Assembly: GCA_017472115.1 (NCBI GenBank)
Contig: JAFUQW010000069.1
Span: forward strand, 1-23,918
Source of the DNA: Bacteroidales bacterium
Lineage (GTDB): Bacteria > Bacteroidota > Bacteroidia > Bacteroidales > UBA932
Reading direction: 5' to 3'
DNA length: 23,918 bases
Shown piece by piece: positions 14,742 through 22,797 of this stretch. The notes beneath the pieces were generated by a model, which made no database searches, was not told where the DNA came from, and saw only the letters and a program-made list of their open reading frames with translations. The first letter of the stretch is position 1. Every line of letters starts with the position of its first letter. A program made the position numbers and the translations under genes.

Positions 14742-15824
14742 ATGGCAGAGAAAATTTTGATGAAAGGAAACGAAGCGATTGCCATATCGGCAATACGCAA
14801 CGGCGCGGACGGATATTTCGGTTATCCTATCACTCCGCAGTCAGAAGTTATGGAAACCCTCATGAAGGAGAGGCCTTGGCTCACCACAGGCATGGTAGTT
14901 CTTCAGGCTGAGAGTGAAACTTCTTCAATCAACATGGTTTACGGCGGCGCATGCTGCGGCAAGAAGGTCATGACTTCTTCAAGCTCACCCGGCATCAGCC
15001 TCATGTGCGAGGGTCTCAGCTACCTCGCCGGAGCAGAGCTCCCTTGCGTGGTGGTGAACTGCCAGCGTGGAGGCCCTGGCCTCGGAACCATCCAGCCAAG
15101 CCAGAGTGACTACAATCAGTGCGTCAAAGGCGGCGGACACGGCGACTATAACGCCATCGTACTCGCTCCGGCATCAGCACAGGACATGTACGACTTCGTT
15201 GATACGGGATTCGACCTTGCCTTCAAATACCGCACTCCTGTCATCATCCTTGCTGACGGTATCGTCGGCCAGATGATGGAGAAGGTTGAACTTCGCCCAG
15301 AGAAGCCACGCAGAACCGCCGAGCAGGTGAAGGCAGAGGCTCCATGGGCTACAACAGGCAAGAGCAAGGACCGAGACTACAACTTCATCACTTCCCTCGC
15401 CCTTGAGTCAGACGTTCAGGAAAGATTCAACCAGAAACTTGCTGCAAAGTACGAGGTGATCAAGGAAAAGGAAGTGCTTTACGACACATACCAGACCGAG
15501 GATGCCGAATACCTCTTCGTAGCATTCGGATGCTCTGCAAGAATATGCGAAGCCGTCGTTGACCAGCTCCGTGAGGAAGGCATCAAGGCAGGACTCCTCA
15601 GGCCTGTCACCCTCTTCCCGTTCCCTGAGAAGCAGATTCAGGCACTTGCAGGACAGGTCAAGAGCATGATGAGCATCGAACTCAACCTCGGTCAGATGGT
15701 TGACGATGTCAGACTTGCAGTAAACGGCAAATGTCCTGTAGGATTCTACGGCCGTCAGGGTGGAAACATCTACACACCGGACGAAATCGTAGAGGCGTTC
15801 AAGAAGTTCAACAACCTGAAATAA
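14742..15824 (+). CDS. vorB: 2-oxoacid:ferredoxin oxidoreductase alpha subunit (VorB/KorA type)
   Basis: The 360-residue alpha subunit forms the CoA- and thiamine-binding core with the beta subunit. The N-terminal pyrimidine-binding domain has the hallmark GYPITPQSEV (27-36), a conserved glutamate region LQAESETSSINM and SSSSPGISLMCEGLSYLAGAE. A second domain follows after about residue 240. The enzyme oxidatively decarboxylates a 2-oxoacid to acyl-CoA and reduces ferredoxin. Subunit type fits 3-methyl-2-oxobutanoate (VOR) or 2-oxoglutarate (KOR) enzymes. The order delta-alpha-beta-gamma is also that of oorDABC, so the substrate is undecided and the gene symbol is provisional. It lies 8 nt before the beta gene. 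Confidence 0.9.
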   Translation: MAEKILMKGNEAIAISAIRNGADGYFGYPITPQSEVMETLMKERPWLTTGMVVLQAESETSSINMVYGGACCGKKVMTSSSSPGISLMCEGLSYLAGAELPCVVVNCQRGGPGLGTIQPSQSDYNQCVKGGGHGDYNAIVLAPASAQDMYDFVDTGFDLAFKYRTPVIILADGIVGQMMEKVELRPEKPRRTAEQVKAEAPWATTGKSKDRDYNFITSLALESDVQERFNQKLAAKYEVIKEKEVLYDTYQTEDAEYLFVAFGCSARICEAVVDQLREEGIKAGLLRPVTLFPFPEKQIQALAGQVKSMMSIELNLGQMVDDVRLAVNGKCPVGFYGRQGGNIYTPDEIVEAFKKFNNLK

Positions 15825-15832
15825 TTATAGAC

Positions 15833-16606
15833 ATGAATATAGAAGACATCAAGAAACCCGAGAACATCGTTTACAAGAAGACACCGCTTCTTACAGACAA
15901 TGTACTCCATTACTGCCCGGGCTGCTCACACGGAACAGTACACAAACTCGTGGCAGAAGTAATCGAGGAGATGGGCATCCAGGAGGAGACCATAGCAATC
16001 AGCCCTGTAGGCTGCTCGGTATTCGCATACAATTATCTCAATGTTGACTGGCAACAGGCCGCTCACGGTCGCGCTCCGGCACTCGCTACAGCGACAAAGA
16101 GACTCAATCCTGAGAAATACGTATTCACCTATCAGGGTGACGGTGACCTTGCATCGATCGGTACTGCGGAGATCATTCACGCATGCAGCCGCGGCGAGAA
16201 TATCGTAGTGATATTCATCAACAACGGTATCTACGGTATGACAGGAGGACAGATGGCTCCTACTACACTCCTCGGTATGAAGACCGCCACTACTCCATAC
16301 GGACGTGACGCGAAGCTCAACGGATTCCCTCTCGTACTCGCTCCTATGATCGCACAGCTGGACGGAACAGCATACATCACCCGTCAGGCAGTCCACACAG
16401 CACCTGCTGCACGTAAGGCAAAGGCTGCAATCCGCAAGGCATTCGAATACAGCCAGAAGGGCATCGGACTCTCATTCGTAGAGATTGTCGCGACATGCAA
16501 TTCAGGCTGGAAGATGAGTCCTGTCGCTGCAAACAAATGGATGGTGGAAAACATGTTCCCTAAGTATCCGCTCGGCGACATCAAGGATGTACTGGCACAG
16601 GAGTAA
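15833..16606 (+). CDS. vorA: 2-oxoacid:ferredoxin oxidoreductase beta subunit, thiamine-binding
   Basis: This 257-residue subunit carries the thiamine diphosphate site: GDGDLASIG (102-110) through NNGIYGMTGGQ (130-140), with the Mg-binding Asp and Asn in place. CPGCSHG (28-34) is the conserved N-terminal turn of the KorB/VorA family. Length is normal. I chose ATG 15833 because an earlier in-frame start (15731) would overlap the alpha gene by about 90 nt. It pairs with the upstream alpha subunit to make the active site. Confidence 0.92.
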   Translation: MNIEDIKKPENIVYKKTPLLTDNVLHYCPGCSHGTVHKLVAEVIEEMGIQEETIAISPVGCSVFAYNYLNVDWQQAAHGRAPALATATKRLNPEKYVFTYQGDGDLASIGTAEIIHACSRGENIVVIFINNGIYGMTGGQMAPTTLLGMKTATTPYGRDAKLNGFPLVLAPMIAQLDGTAYITRQAVHTAPAARKAKAAIRKAFEYSQKGIGLSFVEIVATCNSGWKMSPVAANKWMVENMFPKYPLGDIKDVLAQE

Positions 16607-16631
16607 TTAACTGATAACAAGAAATTTAGAT

Positions 16632-17174
16632 ATGAAAGAAGAAATCATTATCGCAGGATTCGGAGGACAGGGCGTCCTCTCAATGGGTAAGATTCTCGCT
16701 TACTGTGCAATCATGCAGGACATGGAGGTGACATGGATGCCTTCATACGGTCCGGAGATGCGTGGAGGTACTGCAAATGTCTGCGTCATCGTGAGCGACA
16801 AGAAGATCAGTTCCCCTATCGTGACAAAGTACGACACCGCTATCATTCTCAACCAGCAGTCCCTCGACAAGTTCGAAGCTGCAGTGAAGCCGGGCGGACT
16901 CCTCGTTTATGATCCGAACGGAATCATCAATCCTCCTACAAGAAAGGACATCACCGTATGCCGTATCGATGCCATAAACGTCGCAGCACAGGTAGGAAAC
17001 TCAAAGGTTTACAACATGGCCGTAATGGGCGCATACCTCAAGATGAAACCTATCGTGTCATTCGACAACATCGACAAGGGTCTTGCGAAGTGCATCCCTG
17101 CACGTTACAGCGATCTCATCGCCCTCAATAAAGCTGCCATAGAAGAAGGCATGAAGGCCGTTGAAGTCCTCTAA
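16632..17174 (+). CDS. 2-oxoacid:ferredoxin oxidoreductase gamma subunit
   Basis: The 180-residue gamma subunit (POR gamma domain) has the glycine-rich opening GFGGQGV (9-15) and the conserved SYGPEMRGGTANV (38-50). In this enzyme family it contributes to CoA binding and complex assembly. It is the last gene of the four-gene operon, 25 nt after the beta subunit. A strong hairpin terminator begins 15 nt past its stop. Confidence 0.92.
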   Translation: MKEEIIIAGFGGQGVLSMGKILAYCAIMQDMEVTWMPSYGPEMRGGTANVCVIVSDKKISSPIVTKYDTAIILNQQSLDKFEAAVKPGGLLVYDPNGIINPPTRKDITVCRIDAINVAAQVGNSKVYNMAVMGAYLKMKPIVSFDNIDKGLAKCIPARYSDLIALNKAAIEEGMKAVEVL

Positions 17175-17189
17175 AGGATTCAAATATTG

Positions 17190-17248
17190 ACAAACTGCTT
17201 TGATTTTGACAATAATATTTTGAGAAATCAAAGCAGTTTGTTATTTTT
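17190..17248 (+). terminator. Terminator of the vor/kor operon
   Basis: A perfect 17-bp stem pairs 17190-17206 (ACAAACTGCTTTGATTT) with 17225-17241 around an 18-nt loop, followed by TATTTTTG. The loop and tail also contain the promoter elements of the next operon. Confidence 0.85.
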
Positions 17249-17249
17249 G
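17219..17249 (+). promoter_or_regulatory. Promoter of the zapA-region operon, embedded in the vor terminator
   Basis: A -33 TTTG (17219-17222) and a -7 TATTTTTG (17242-17249) stand 19 nt apart, a full match to the Bacteroidetes TTTG...TAnnTTTG promoter. Transcription would begin near 17255, about 20 nt before the ATG at 17274. The -33 lies in the hairpin loop and the -7 in the T-tail of the upstream terminator. Confidence 0.65.
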
Positions 17250-17273
17250 CAAGACGGGTTTAAATGTTTTGCT

Positions 17274-17546
17274 ATGCTTGGGAATGTAAAGCAGAAAATA
17301 CAGCAGCTGATTGCGGCATATGAAAAGGAAAGAATGGAGCGTGAAAGGCTTCAGACAGCCCTGCAGAAGGCTGAAGTGCAGAACGAAACCTATAAAACGC
17401 AGATTATAGAGTTAGAGAGAGAGATTGATAACCTAAAGCTGACAAAGGCATTCATGGCAGACGGAACGGACACAGTCCAGGCCAGGAAGAAGATTGACAG
17501 TCTGATCAGGGAGATAGACAGATGTATCACCGCAATGGAGGGATGA
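17274..17546 (+). CDS. Small coiled-coil protein upstream of ZapA
   Basis: This 90-residue protein is almost wholly helical. Residues about 4-58 show heptad-like spacing with dense charge (AAYEKERMERERLQTALQ), a classic coiled coil. After a short break (AFMADGTD) a second helix (about 68-88) is similar to segments that pack back on the first. No signal peptide or membrane segment is present. It ends 1 nt before zapA. Placement and form suggest a ZapB-like or ZapA-partner role in cell division, but I do not recognise sequence homology to ZapB. ATG 17274 is chosen because an upstream TTG (17187) lies before the terminator and promoter. Confidence 0.8.
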   Translation: MLGNVKQKIQQLIAAYEKERMERERLQTALQKAEVQNETYKTQIIELEREIDNLKLTKAFMADGTDTVQARKKIDSLIREIDRCITAMEG

Positions 17547-17547
17547 C

Positions 17548-17844
17548 ATGGCACAGAGCATAACAATAAAGATTGCTGAGCACACATACTCTTTGAAAGT
17601 TTCTTCGCCGGAGCAGGAGGAAGTGATCAGAAAGGCGGCTGATGACATCAACAGAAAGATCGCCCTTTATCAGGAGAAGTTCCCGACCAAGAGTATGGTT
17701 GATGTCCTTTCCTTCATGGCATTGAATGTATGTATAGCCAATATTACTCTTCAGAAGCAGATGAAGGAGATGCAGGGAGCAGAAGAGGCTTTGGCCAAAG
17801 AGCTTGAAGGTTATCTTGACAACATTGATAAAAACAGCCGTTAG
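17548..17844 (+). CDS. zapA: Cell division protein ZapA
   Basis: ZapA binds FtsZ and cross-links its filaments at mid-cell. The 98-residue protein has the typical N-terminal strand pair (ITIKIAEHTYSLKVSSPEQEEVIRKAADDIN, in two parts about 5-17 and 18-35), the MVDVLSFMALNVCIANI helix (49-65) and a C-terminal coiled coil. Length is standard for the family. It follows the small coiled-coil gene by one base and precedes the structured intergenic RNA and rny. Confidence 0.92.
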   Translation: MAQSITIKIAEHTYSLKVSSPEQEEVIRKAADDINRKIALYQEKFPTKSMVDVLSFMALNVCIANITLQKQMKEMQGAEEALAKELEGYLDNIDKNSR

Positions 17845-18000
17845 TTACTTATTTTGCTGAAATCAACACTATTTAAGTAACCGGGCGTACTCGATTGGGG
17901 ATGACGGACCTATGTGACCCTTATGGGGATTCCGCTATGCGGGACGGAGGATTTCAGAACCGGATTCGGAGCCTAAATCTTATTTTTTAAGATTTTCTGA
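17845..18000 (+). ncRNA. Candidate structured RNA between zapA and rny (6S RNA-like by position)
   Basis: This non-coding gap is G+C-rich in its middle and rich in pairing. Seen directly: GTTACTTA (17844-17851) pairs with TAAGTAAC (17874-17881); CTGAAATC (17857-17864) pairs with GATTTCAG (17950-17957); and small hairpins occur at 17908-17919 (CCC-TTAT-GGG region) and CCGC-TAT-GCGG. The second helix uses the loop of the first, so the two form a pseudoknot or are alternatives. AAATCTTA (17975-17982) pairs with TAAGATTT (17988-17995). The place after zapA is where 6S RNA (ssrS) lies in many bacteria, and this is my best guess. I could not confirm the 6S central bubble by hand. A leader element controlling rny is the main alternative. 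Ends are approximate. Confidence 0.5.
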
Positions 18001-18031
18001 CAAACAGGCTAACGGCTTTTTATTATAACTT

Positions 18032-18067
18032 GACCAGTCTGCATTGATGCGGATTGGTCATTTTTTG
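18032..18067 (+). terminator. Terminator between the intergenic RNA and rny
   Basis: GACCAGTCTGCA (18032-18043) pairs with TGCGGATTGGTC (18048-18059) over 12 bp with two G-U pairs and a TTGA loop. ATTTTTTG follows. It lies 23 nt before the rny start, so it ends the upstream RNA. It could also act as an attenuator of rny, since no clear promoter lies after it. Confidence 0.75.
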
Positions 18068-18090
18068 TAAAACTTAAACCAATATATATT

Positions 18091-19632
18091 ATGAGTATCA
18101 TTATCAACATTTTGTGTGCAGTATTCGGTGCTGTTGCGGCACTCGGAACTTACATATTGGTCCGCAGGATACTACTGAAAGGACAGAAGGAGGAGATCAT
18201 CAAGAAAGCTGAGATCGAGGCGGAAGGAATCAAGAAAGAGAAGATCTTTCAGGCAAAGGAGAAATTTCTTCAGCTCAAGAGCGAGCATGAGCACTTCATC
18301 AACGAGAAGAACAAGCAGATCAATGAAGTGGAAAACCGTCTGAAGCAGAAGGAGAACAGCCTCAATCAGCAGAATGCGGAACTCGGACGCAAGAACAAGG
18401 AAGCCGATGCAATCCGCGAGAACCTCAAGACTCAGGTCGAGATTGCCACAAAAAAAAGCGAGGAATATGAAAGGCTTCGCAGGGAGGCGATAAAACAGAT
18501 CGAGGATATTGCAGGCATGACGGCCAACGAAGCAAAGAATCAGCTTATGGAAAGCATGAAGGCCGAAGCCAAGACACAGGCTCAGTCATATATCAACGAT
18601 GTGATGGACGAGGCCCGTCTTACTGCAAGCAAGGAGGCAAAGCGAATTGTAATCAATACTATACAGCGTACAGCTTCCGAGACTGCCATTGAAAACGCAG
18701 TTACTGTATTCCATATTGAAAGTGACGAGATCAAGGGAAGGATCATCGGCCGCGAAGGAAGAAACATCCGTGCTCTCGAGGCTGCCACCGGCGTAGAGAT
18801 CGTAGTGGATGACACTCCTGAGGCAATTCTTCTTTCCGCATTTGACCCGGTAAGAAGAGAAGTTGCACGACTTGCACTACATCAGCTCGTCATAGACGGA
18901 CGTATCCATCCTGCACGCATCGAGGAAGTCGTTGCCAAGGTGCAGAAGCAGCTTGAAGATGAGATCATGGAAACAGGTAAGAGGACCTGCATCGACCTCG
19001 GAATCCACGGAATGCATATCGAACTCGTGAAGCTCATCGGCAGGATGAAGTACCGTTCGTCATACGGACAGAACCTTCTCCAGCATGCTCGCGAAGTTGC
19101 AAACATCTGTGCCACAATGGCCTCTGAACTCGGTCTCAATCCTAAGACTGCAAAAAGAGCCGGACTTCTCCACGACATAGGAAAAGTTTCTGACGAGGAT
19201 CCGGAACTTCCACATGCAATCCTCGGCATGAAGCTCGCCGAGAAGTACAAGGAGAAGCCTGAGGTATGCAACGCCATCGGATCCCACCATGAGGAAATCG
19301 AGATGACATCCATCATTTCTCCTCTGGTAATGGTCGGCGACGCCATTTCAGGTGCACGTCCTGGTGCACGCCGCGAAGTGATCGAGTCTTATATCAAGAG
19401 ACTCAAGGACATGGAGAACATTGCACAGTCTTACCCTGGAGTGACAAAGACATACGCTATCCAGGCCGGTCGAGAACTCAGAGTGATCGTGGGTGCCGAT
19501 CAGGTTACAGACCAGGATGCAGAATCACTGTCAGGCGAGATCGCAAAGAAGATCCAGGAAGAGATGGTATATCCAGGACAGGTAAAGATCACTGTGATAC
19601 GTGAGACAAGATCTGTCGCATTCGCTAAATAA
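18091..19632 (+). CDS. rny: Ribonuclease Y
   Basis: RNase Y is a membrane-anchored endoribonuclease that starts mRNA decay. The 513-residue protein has an N-terminal membrane helix (about 4-24), a long coiled coil (about 30-170), a KH RNA-binding domain with [10 protein letters not shown] at 216-225 and an HD phosphohydrolase domain with the catalytic His-Asp pair H361-D362 (LLHDIGK). The C-terminal family-specific domain follows (about 430-513). Length and layout are standard. It is followed 12 nt later by a dsbD-like gene in the same direction, so the two are probably co-transcribed. Confidence 0.97.
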   Translation: MSIIINILCAVFGAVAALGTYILVRRILLKGQKEEIIKKAEIEAEGIKKEKIFQAKEKFLQLKSEHEHFINEKNKQINEVENRLKQKENSLNQQNAELGRKNKEADAIRENLKTQVEIATKKSEEYERLRREAIKQIEDIAGMTANEAKNQLMESMKAEAKTQAQSYINDVMDEARLTASKEAKRIVINTIQRTASETAIENAVTVFHIESDEIKGRIIGREGRNIRALEAATGVEIVVDDTPEAILLSAFDPVRREVARLALHQLVIDGRIHPARIEEVVAKVQKQLEDEIMETGKRTCIDLGIHGMHIELVKLIGRMKYRSSYGQNLLQHAREVANICATMASELGLNPKTAKRAGLLHDIGKVSDEDPELPHAILGMKLAEKYKEKPEVCNAIGSHHEEIEMTSIISPLVMVGDAISGARPGARREVIESYIKRLKDMENIAQSYPGVTKTYAIQAGRELRVIVGADQVTDQDAESLSGEIAKKIQEEMVYPGQVKITVIRETRSVAFAK

Positions 19633-19644
19633 TAAAACCGATAT

Positions 19645-21618
19645 ATGATGAAAAGGTTTTTGACAATGCTTGCTGCTGCTCTGATCAGCGTCGCTGCCTT
19701 TGCACAGTTAGCTCCATCGCAGATCATCACATGGACTCCGAGCGTACAGACCCTTGACGGCGATGTTTACAGAGTCGTATTCACGGGAAAGGTAGCTGCA
19801 GGCTACCATACATATACTCTCACAGATGAGTTCTCTGCCACAGCGGTCATGGATCCTGCAGTGGAAGGCGGTGAACTTGTCGGCGAGCCTTATGAGCTCA
19901 GTACTCCGAAGGAAGAAATCGACGAATTCGGAGAGCAGGCAAGGCATTATTACGATGAGATCATCATCGCTCAGGATGTGAAGGTAGCATCCGGAACCGC
20001 TGTATTCACAGGAACAATCTTTTCGAATGCCTGTACCGGAGGTGCGTGCAAGGCTGAATATTATGATTTCGACGTAAAGGTCGGAAAGAGTACTGCCGTT
20101 GCACCTGCTTCATACAGCAACGAGACAACTGCCATTTCGAGCGGAGACGAGAAATCTGAAGAGAGAGACGGTTCTATCTGGGGCCTTATCCTTGAGGCCA
20201 TACTCTGGGGATTTGCAATGCTCCTGACCCCTTGCGTGTTCCCTATGGTTCCGATGACGGTTTCATTCTTCATGAAGGGCTCGGGCAGTGTGGCACAGGG
20301 GCGTTTCAAGGCCGGGATGTACGGTCTCTTCATCGTTCTCCTCTACACAGTGCCTATCTCAGTCATCATCCTTCTTACCCGGATCATCGGTGGTGACGCA
20401 GTAACAGCCGACATATTCAACTGGCTCGCCACACACTGGCTGCCGAACATCATATTCTTCATCGTGTTCATGGTGTTTGCGGCATCATTCTTCGGAGCAT
20501 TCGAAATCACACTTCCTCAGTCGCTCGTCAACAAGAGCGACAAGGGATCTGACAAGAAGGGCCTGGCGGGAGTGTTCTTCATGGCACTCACACTTGTGCT
20601 CGTGTCATTCTCATGCACAGGACCTATCGTAGGTTCCGTCCTCATCAAGTCAACCCAGGGTGAGTTCTGGGAGCCTATGGTGACAATGCTTGCATTCTCT
20701 CTCGCATTCGCACTTCCGTTCACGGTACTTGCTTTCTCCCCTTCACTCCTGAAGAAATTCAAGCAGAGCGGCGGTGGATGGCTCAACTCAGTGAAGGTTG
20801 TCCTCGGATTCGTTGAAATCGCACTCGGTCTCAAGTTCCTCAGCGTCGCTGACCAGACCTACCATTGGGGAATTCTCGACAGAGAGGTATATCTTGCAAT
20901 CTGGATCGTTGTATTCACGCTCCTCGGACTCTATCTCCTCGGAAAGATCCGTTTCGAGAACGACGAACCGGTAGAGCACCTTTCAGTTCCTCGTCTCACA
21001 CTTGCGATTGCAGTATTCTCATTCGTGGTTTATCTTATCCCGGGAATGTGGGGTGCTCCTCTCAAGGCTCTCTCAGGTTATATGCCGCCTATCTCCACCC
21101 AGGACTTTGTGATCGGTCAGGGAACAGCTGTGATTCCGGATGACTCACAGAATTCGACAAGTCCGGAATTCGGTCTGCACCTTCCACACGGACTTCAGGG
21201 ATATTTCACTCTGGACGAAGGTCTTGAGGCTGCAAAGAAAGCAGGCAAACCTGTATTCGTAGATGTCACAGGACATGGATGCGTGAACTGTCGCGAGATG
21301 GAGGCAAGGGTATGGAGCGACCCTAAGGTTCTTGACATGCTCAGAAACGAATTCGTGATCGTAGCCCTCTACAACGACGACAAACAGAAACTCGATAAAG
21401 AGGATTGGGTGACAGACGCTCAGACCGGAAAGGTCTATAAGGATCTTGGCCGCGCAAATTCATACATTGCCCGCAGCAGATGGGATGTGAATGCACAGCC
21501 TAATTACGTGCTTCTCTCCCCTGACGGAGAAATGCTTGTTCCGGTACGAGGATATGACCTCTCTATAGACGGTTTTGTAAACTTCCTTCAGAGCGGAATA
21601 GACGCATATAGAAAATAA
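19645..21618 (+). CDS. dsbD: Thiol:disulfide interchange protein DsbD-like
   Basis: DsbD moves electrons from cytoplasmic thioredoxin across the inner membrane to envelope proteins. The 657-residue protein shows all three parts. A signal peptide (1-20, ending AFA) leads to an N-terminal nDsbD domain (about 22-150) with C130 and C135 (CTGGAC). A membrane domain of eight or so helices (about 178-475) has the paired cysteines C197 (LTPCVFPM) and C324 (SFSCTGP). A C-terminal thioredoxin-like domain (about 515-655) has CVNC at 546-549. All six redox cysteines are present, so it should be active. Two ATGs in tandem open the gene; the first is used. It follows rny by 12 nt and is closed by a terminator. 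Confidence 0.93.
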   Translation: MMKRFLTMLAAALISVAAFAQLAPSQIITWTPSVQTLDGDVYRVVFTGKVAAGYHTYTLTDEFSATAVMDPAVEGGELVGEPYELSTPKEEIDEFGEQARHYYDEIIIAQDVKVASGTAVFTGTIFSNACTGGACKAEYYDFDVKVGKSTAVAPASYSNETTAISSGDEKSEERDGSIWGLILEAILWGFAMLLTPCVFPMVPMTVSFFMKGSGSVAQGRFKAGMYGLFIVLLYTVPISVIILLTRIIGGDAVTADIFNWLATHWLPNIIFFIVFMVFAASFFGAFEITLPQSLVNKSDKGSDKKGLAGVFFMALTLVLVSFSCTGPIVGSVLIKSTQGEFWEPMVTMLAFSLAFALPFTVLAFSPSLLKKFKQSGGGWLNSVKVVLGFVEIALGLKFLSVADQTYHWGILDREVYLAIWIVVFTLLGLYLLGKIRFENDEPVEHLSVPRLTLAIAVFSFVVYLIPGMWGAPLKALSGYMPPISTQDFVIGQGTAVIPDDSQNSTSPEFGLHLPHGLQGYFTLDEGLEAAKKAGKPVFVDVTGHGCVNCREMEARVWSDPKVLDMLRNEFVIVALYNDDKQKLDKEDWVTDAQTGKVYKDLGRANSYIARSRWDVNAQPNYVLLSPDGEMLVPVRGYDLSIDGFVNFLQSGIDAYRK

Positions 21619-21638
21619 ATTGACTGAATAATCGAGTG

Positions 21639-21674
21639 AAGAGTACCGGTTACCATGCCGGTACTCTTTTATTA
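21639..21674 (+). terminator. Terminator after dsbD
   Basis: AAGAGTACCGG (21639-21649) pairs perfectly with CCGGTACTCTT (21658-21668) around an 8-nt loop, then TTATTAT. Its tail belongs to a 16-nt repeat also found after the GH5 gene. Confidence 0.88.
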
Positions 21675-21680
21675 TATACA
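21665..21680 (+). repeat. 16-nt direct repeat, copy 1 (5' of the GH5 gene)
   Basis: TCTTTTATTATATACA occurs here and again, identically, at 22782-22797. The two copies flank the GH5 gene. Each overlaps the distal stem and tail of a terminator. Confidence 0.75.
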
Positions 21681-21717
21681 AAGAATCTCTATATTTACGA
21701 TTCAAATCTTAATAACC

Positions 21718-22725
21718 ATGAAAAAGAATAATCTGATTTTAGGCATTGCGGCAATCTTATGTACAGCATGCGCAACACATTCATCACAGTCTGGTTGGAT
21801 TGCAGTAGAAGGTAACAAGTTCATCAGTCCCGAAGGTAATGAGATGATATTCAGAGGACTATGTTTTTCTGATCCTGTAAAACTCGTGAGAGAAGGACAA
21901 TGGAATGAAAGATACTTTGCAGAAGCTGCAGATTGGGGCGCAAATATAGTCAGGTTCGCAGTACATCCTTCAAACCTGAACAGCATGGGATGGGATGAGA
22001 CATTCAATGCCATGGATAAAGGCATTGAATGGGCGAAAAAGAATGGCTTGTATGTCATTATGGACTGGCATTCCATCGGAAACCTGAAGGATGCAAAATA
22101 CACCAACCCGATGTACGACACGGACCTTGAGGAGACTTTGAAATTCTGGAGGACTGTGGCACAGCGTTATAATGACGAGCCGACTGTTGCACTTTATGAA
22201 ATCTTCAATGAACCGACTGTGACCGGAGAAGATACCGGCGAATGCACATGGGAGGAATGGAAAGGGATTCAGGAGCAGATCATCGACACAATCCGCGTAT
22301 ATAACCCGAATGCAATCTGTCTCTGCGCAGGATTCAACTGGGCATATGACCTCACACCGGTAGCCACTGCACCAATAGAGCGCCCTAATATAGCGTATGT
22401 CTCACACCCATATCCAATGAAGCGAAGCCAGCCATGGGAAGAACAGTGGGAAGCAGACTTCGGCTTTGTAGCTGACACATACCCGGTAATCTGCACAGAA
22501 ATCGGCTTTTGTCTCGAAAACGAACTCGGAGCACATATCCCGGTCATTTCAACAGATGTTTACGGCAAGCACATCACAGAATATTTTGAAAAGAAAGGCA
22601 TATCTTTCACCGTATGGTGCTTTGACACTGCATGGTCACCTACATTGATAGAGGATTGGGACTTCACCCCTACAACTCAAGGACGTTTCTTTAAGGAATA
22701 TCTGCAGAATAATGCTGCCGAATAA
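21718..22725 (+). CDS. Glycoside hydrolase family 5 (cellulase-like) lipoprotein
   Basis: This 335-residue family 5 glycosidase is a retaining beta-glycanase of the endoglucanase/mannanase type. All eight residues conserved in the family are visible: R79, H118 (DWHS), N164-E165 (IFNEP, acid/base), H230 and Y232 (SHPYP), E261 (TEIGF, nucleophile) and W300 (FTVW). The N-terminus is a signal peptide with a likely lipidated C18 (CTAC, a weak lipobox). No acidic surface-export signal follows the cysteine, so it is probably anchored facing the periplasm. The ATG at 21718 is used because the earlier in-frame ATG (21655) lies in the dsbD terminator. No SusC/SusD or other carbohydrate genes are adjacent. 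The substrate cannot be set from the sequence. Confidence 0.92.
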   Translation: MKKNNLILGIAAILCTACATHSSQSGWIAVEGNKFISPEGNEMIFRGLCFSDPVKLVREGQWNERYFAEAADWGANIVRFAVHPSNLNSMGWDETFNAMDKGIEWAKKNGLYVIMDWHSIGNLKDAKYTNPMYDTDLEETLKFWRTVAQRYNDEPTVALYEIFNEPTVTGEDTGECTWEEWKGIQEQIIDTIRVYNPNAICLCAGFNWAYDLTPVATAPIERPNIAYVSHPYPMKRSQPWEEQWEADFGFVADTYPVICTEIGFCLENELGAHIPVISTDVYGKHITEYFEKKGISFTVWCFDTAWSPTLIEDWDFTPTTQGRFFKEYLQNNAAE

Positions 22726-22761
22726 TATTCTGCTTTGTCAGAAACAGATCAACAGAAACAT

Positions 22762-22790
22762 GAAGCCGGCCAAGGTCGGTTTCTTTTATT
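22762..22790 (+). terminator. Terminator after the GH5 gene
   Basis: GAAGCCGGC (22762-22770) pairs with GTCGGTTTC (22775-22783) over 9 bp with two G-U pairs and a CAAG loop, then TTTTATTATAT. It lies 36 nt past the GH5 stop. Confidence 0.78.
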
Positions 22791-22797
22791 ATATACA
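22782..22797 (+). repeat. 16-nt direct repeat, copy 2 (3' of the GH5 gene)
   Basis: Identical to 21665-21680 (TCTTTTATTATATACA). It overlaps the tail of the GH5 terminator and runs into the long hairpin that follows. Confidence 0.75.

Noticed and set aside
15926..16396. 156-codon open frame antisense to the oxidoreductase beta subunit
   Set aside because: Shadow of the thiamine-binding subunit; no recognisable motif.
17187..17273. TTG-initiated extension of the small coiled-coil protein
   Set aside because: It is encoded by the vor terminator hairpin and the promoter; the ATG at 17274 fits the coiled-coil start.
18882..19346. 154-codon open frame antisense to rny
   Set aside because: Shadow of RNase Y; the translation is a composition artefact rich in Ser and Met.
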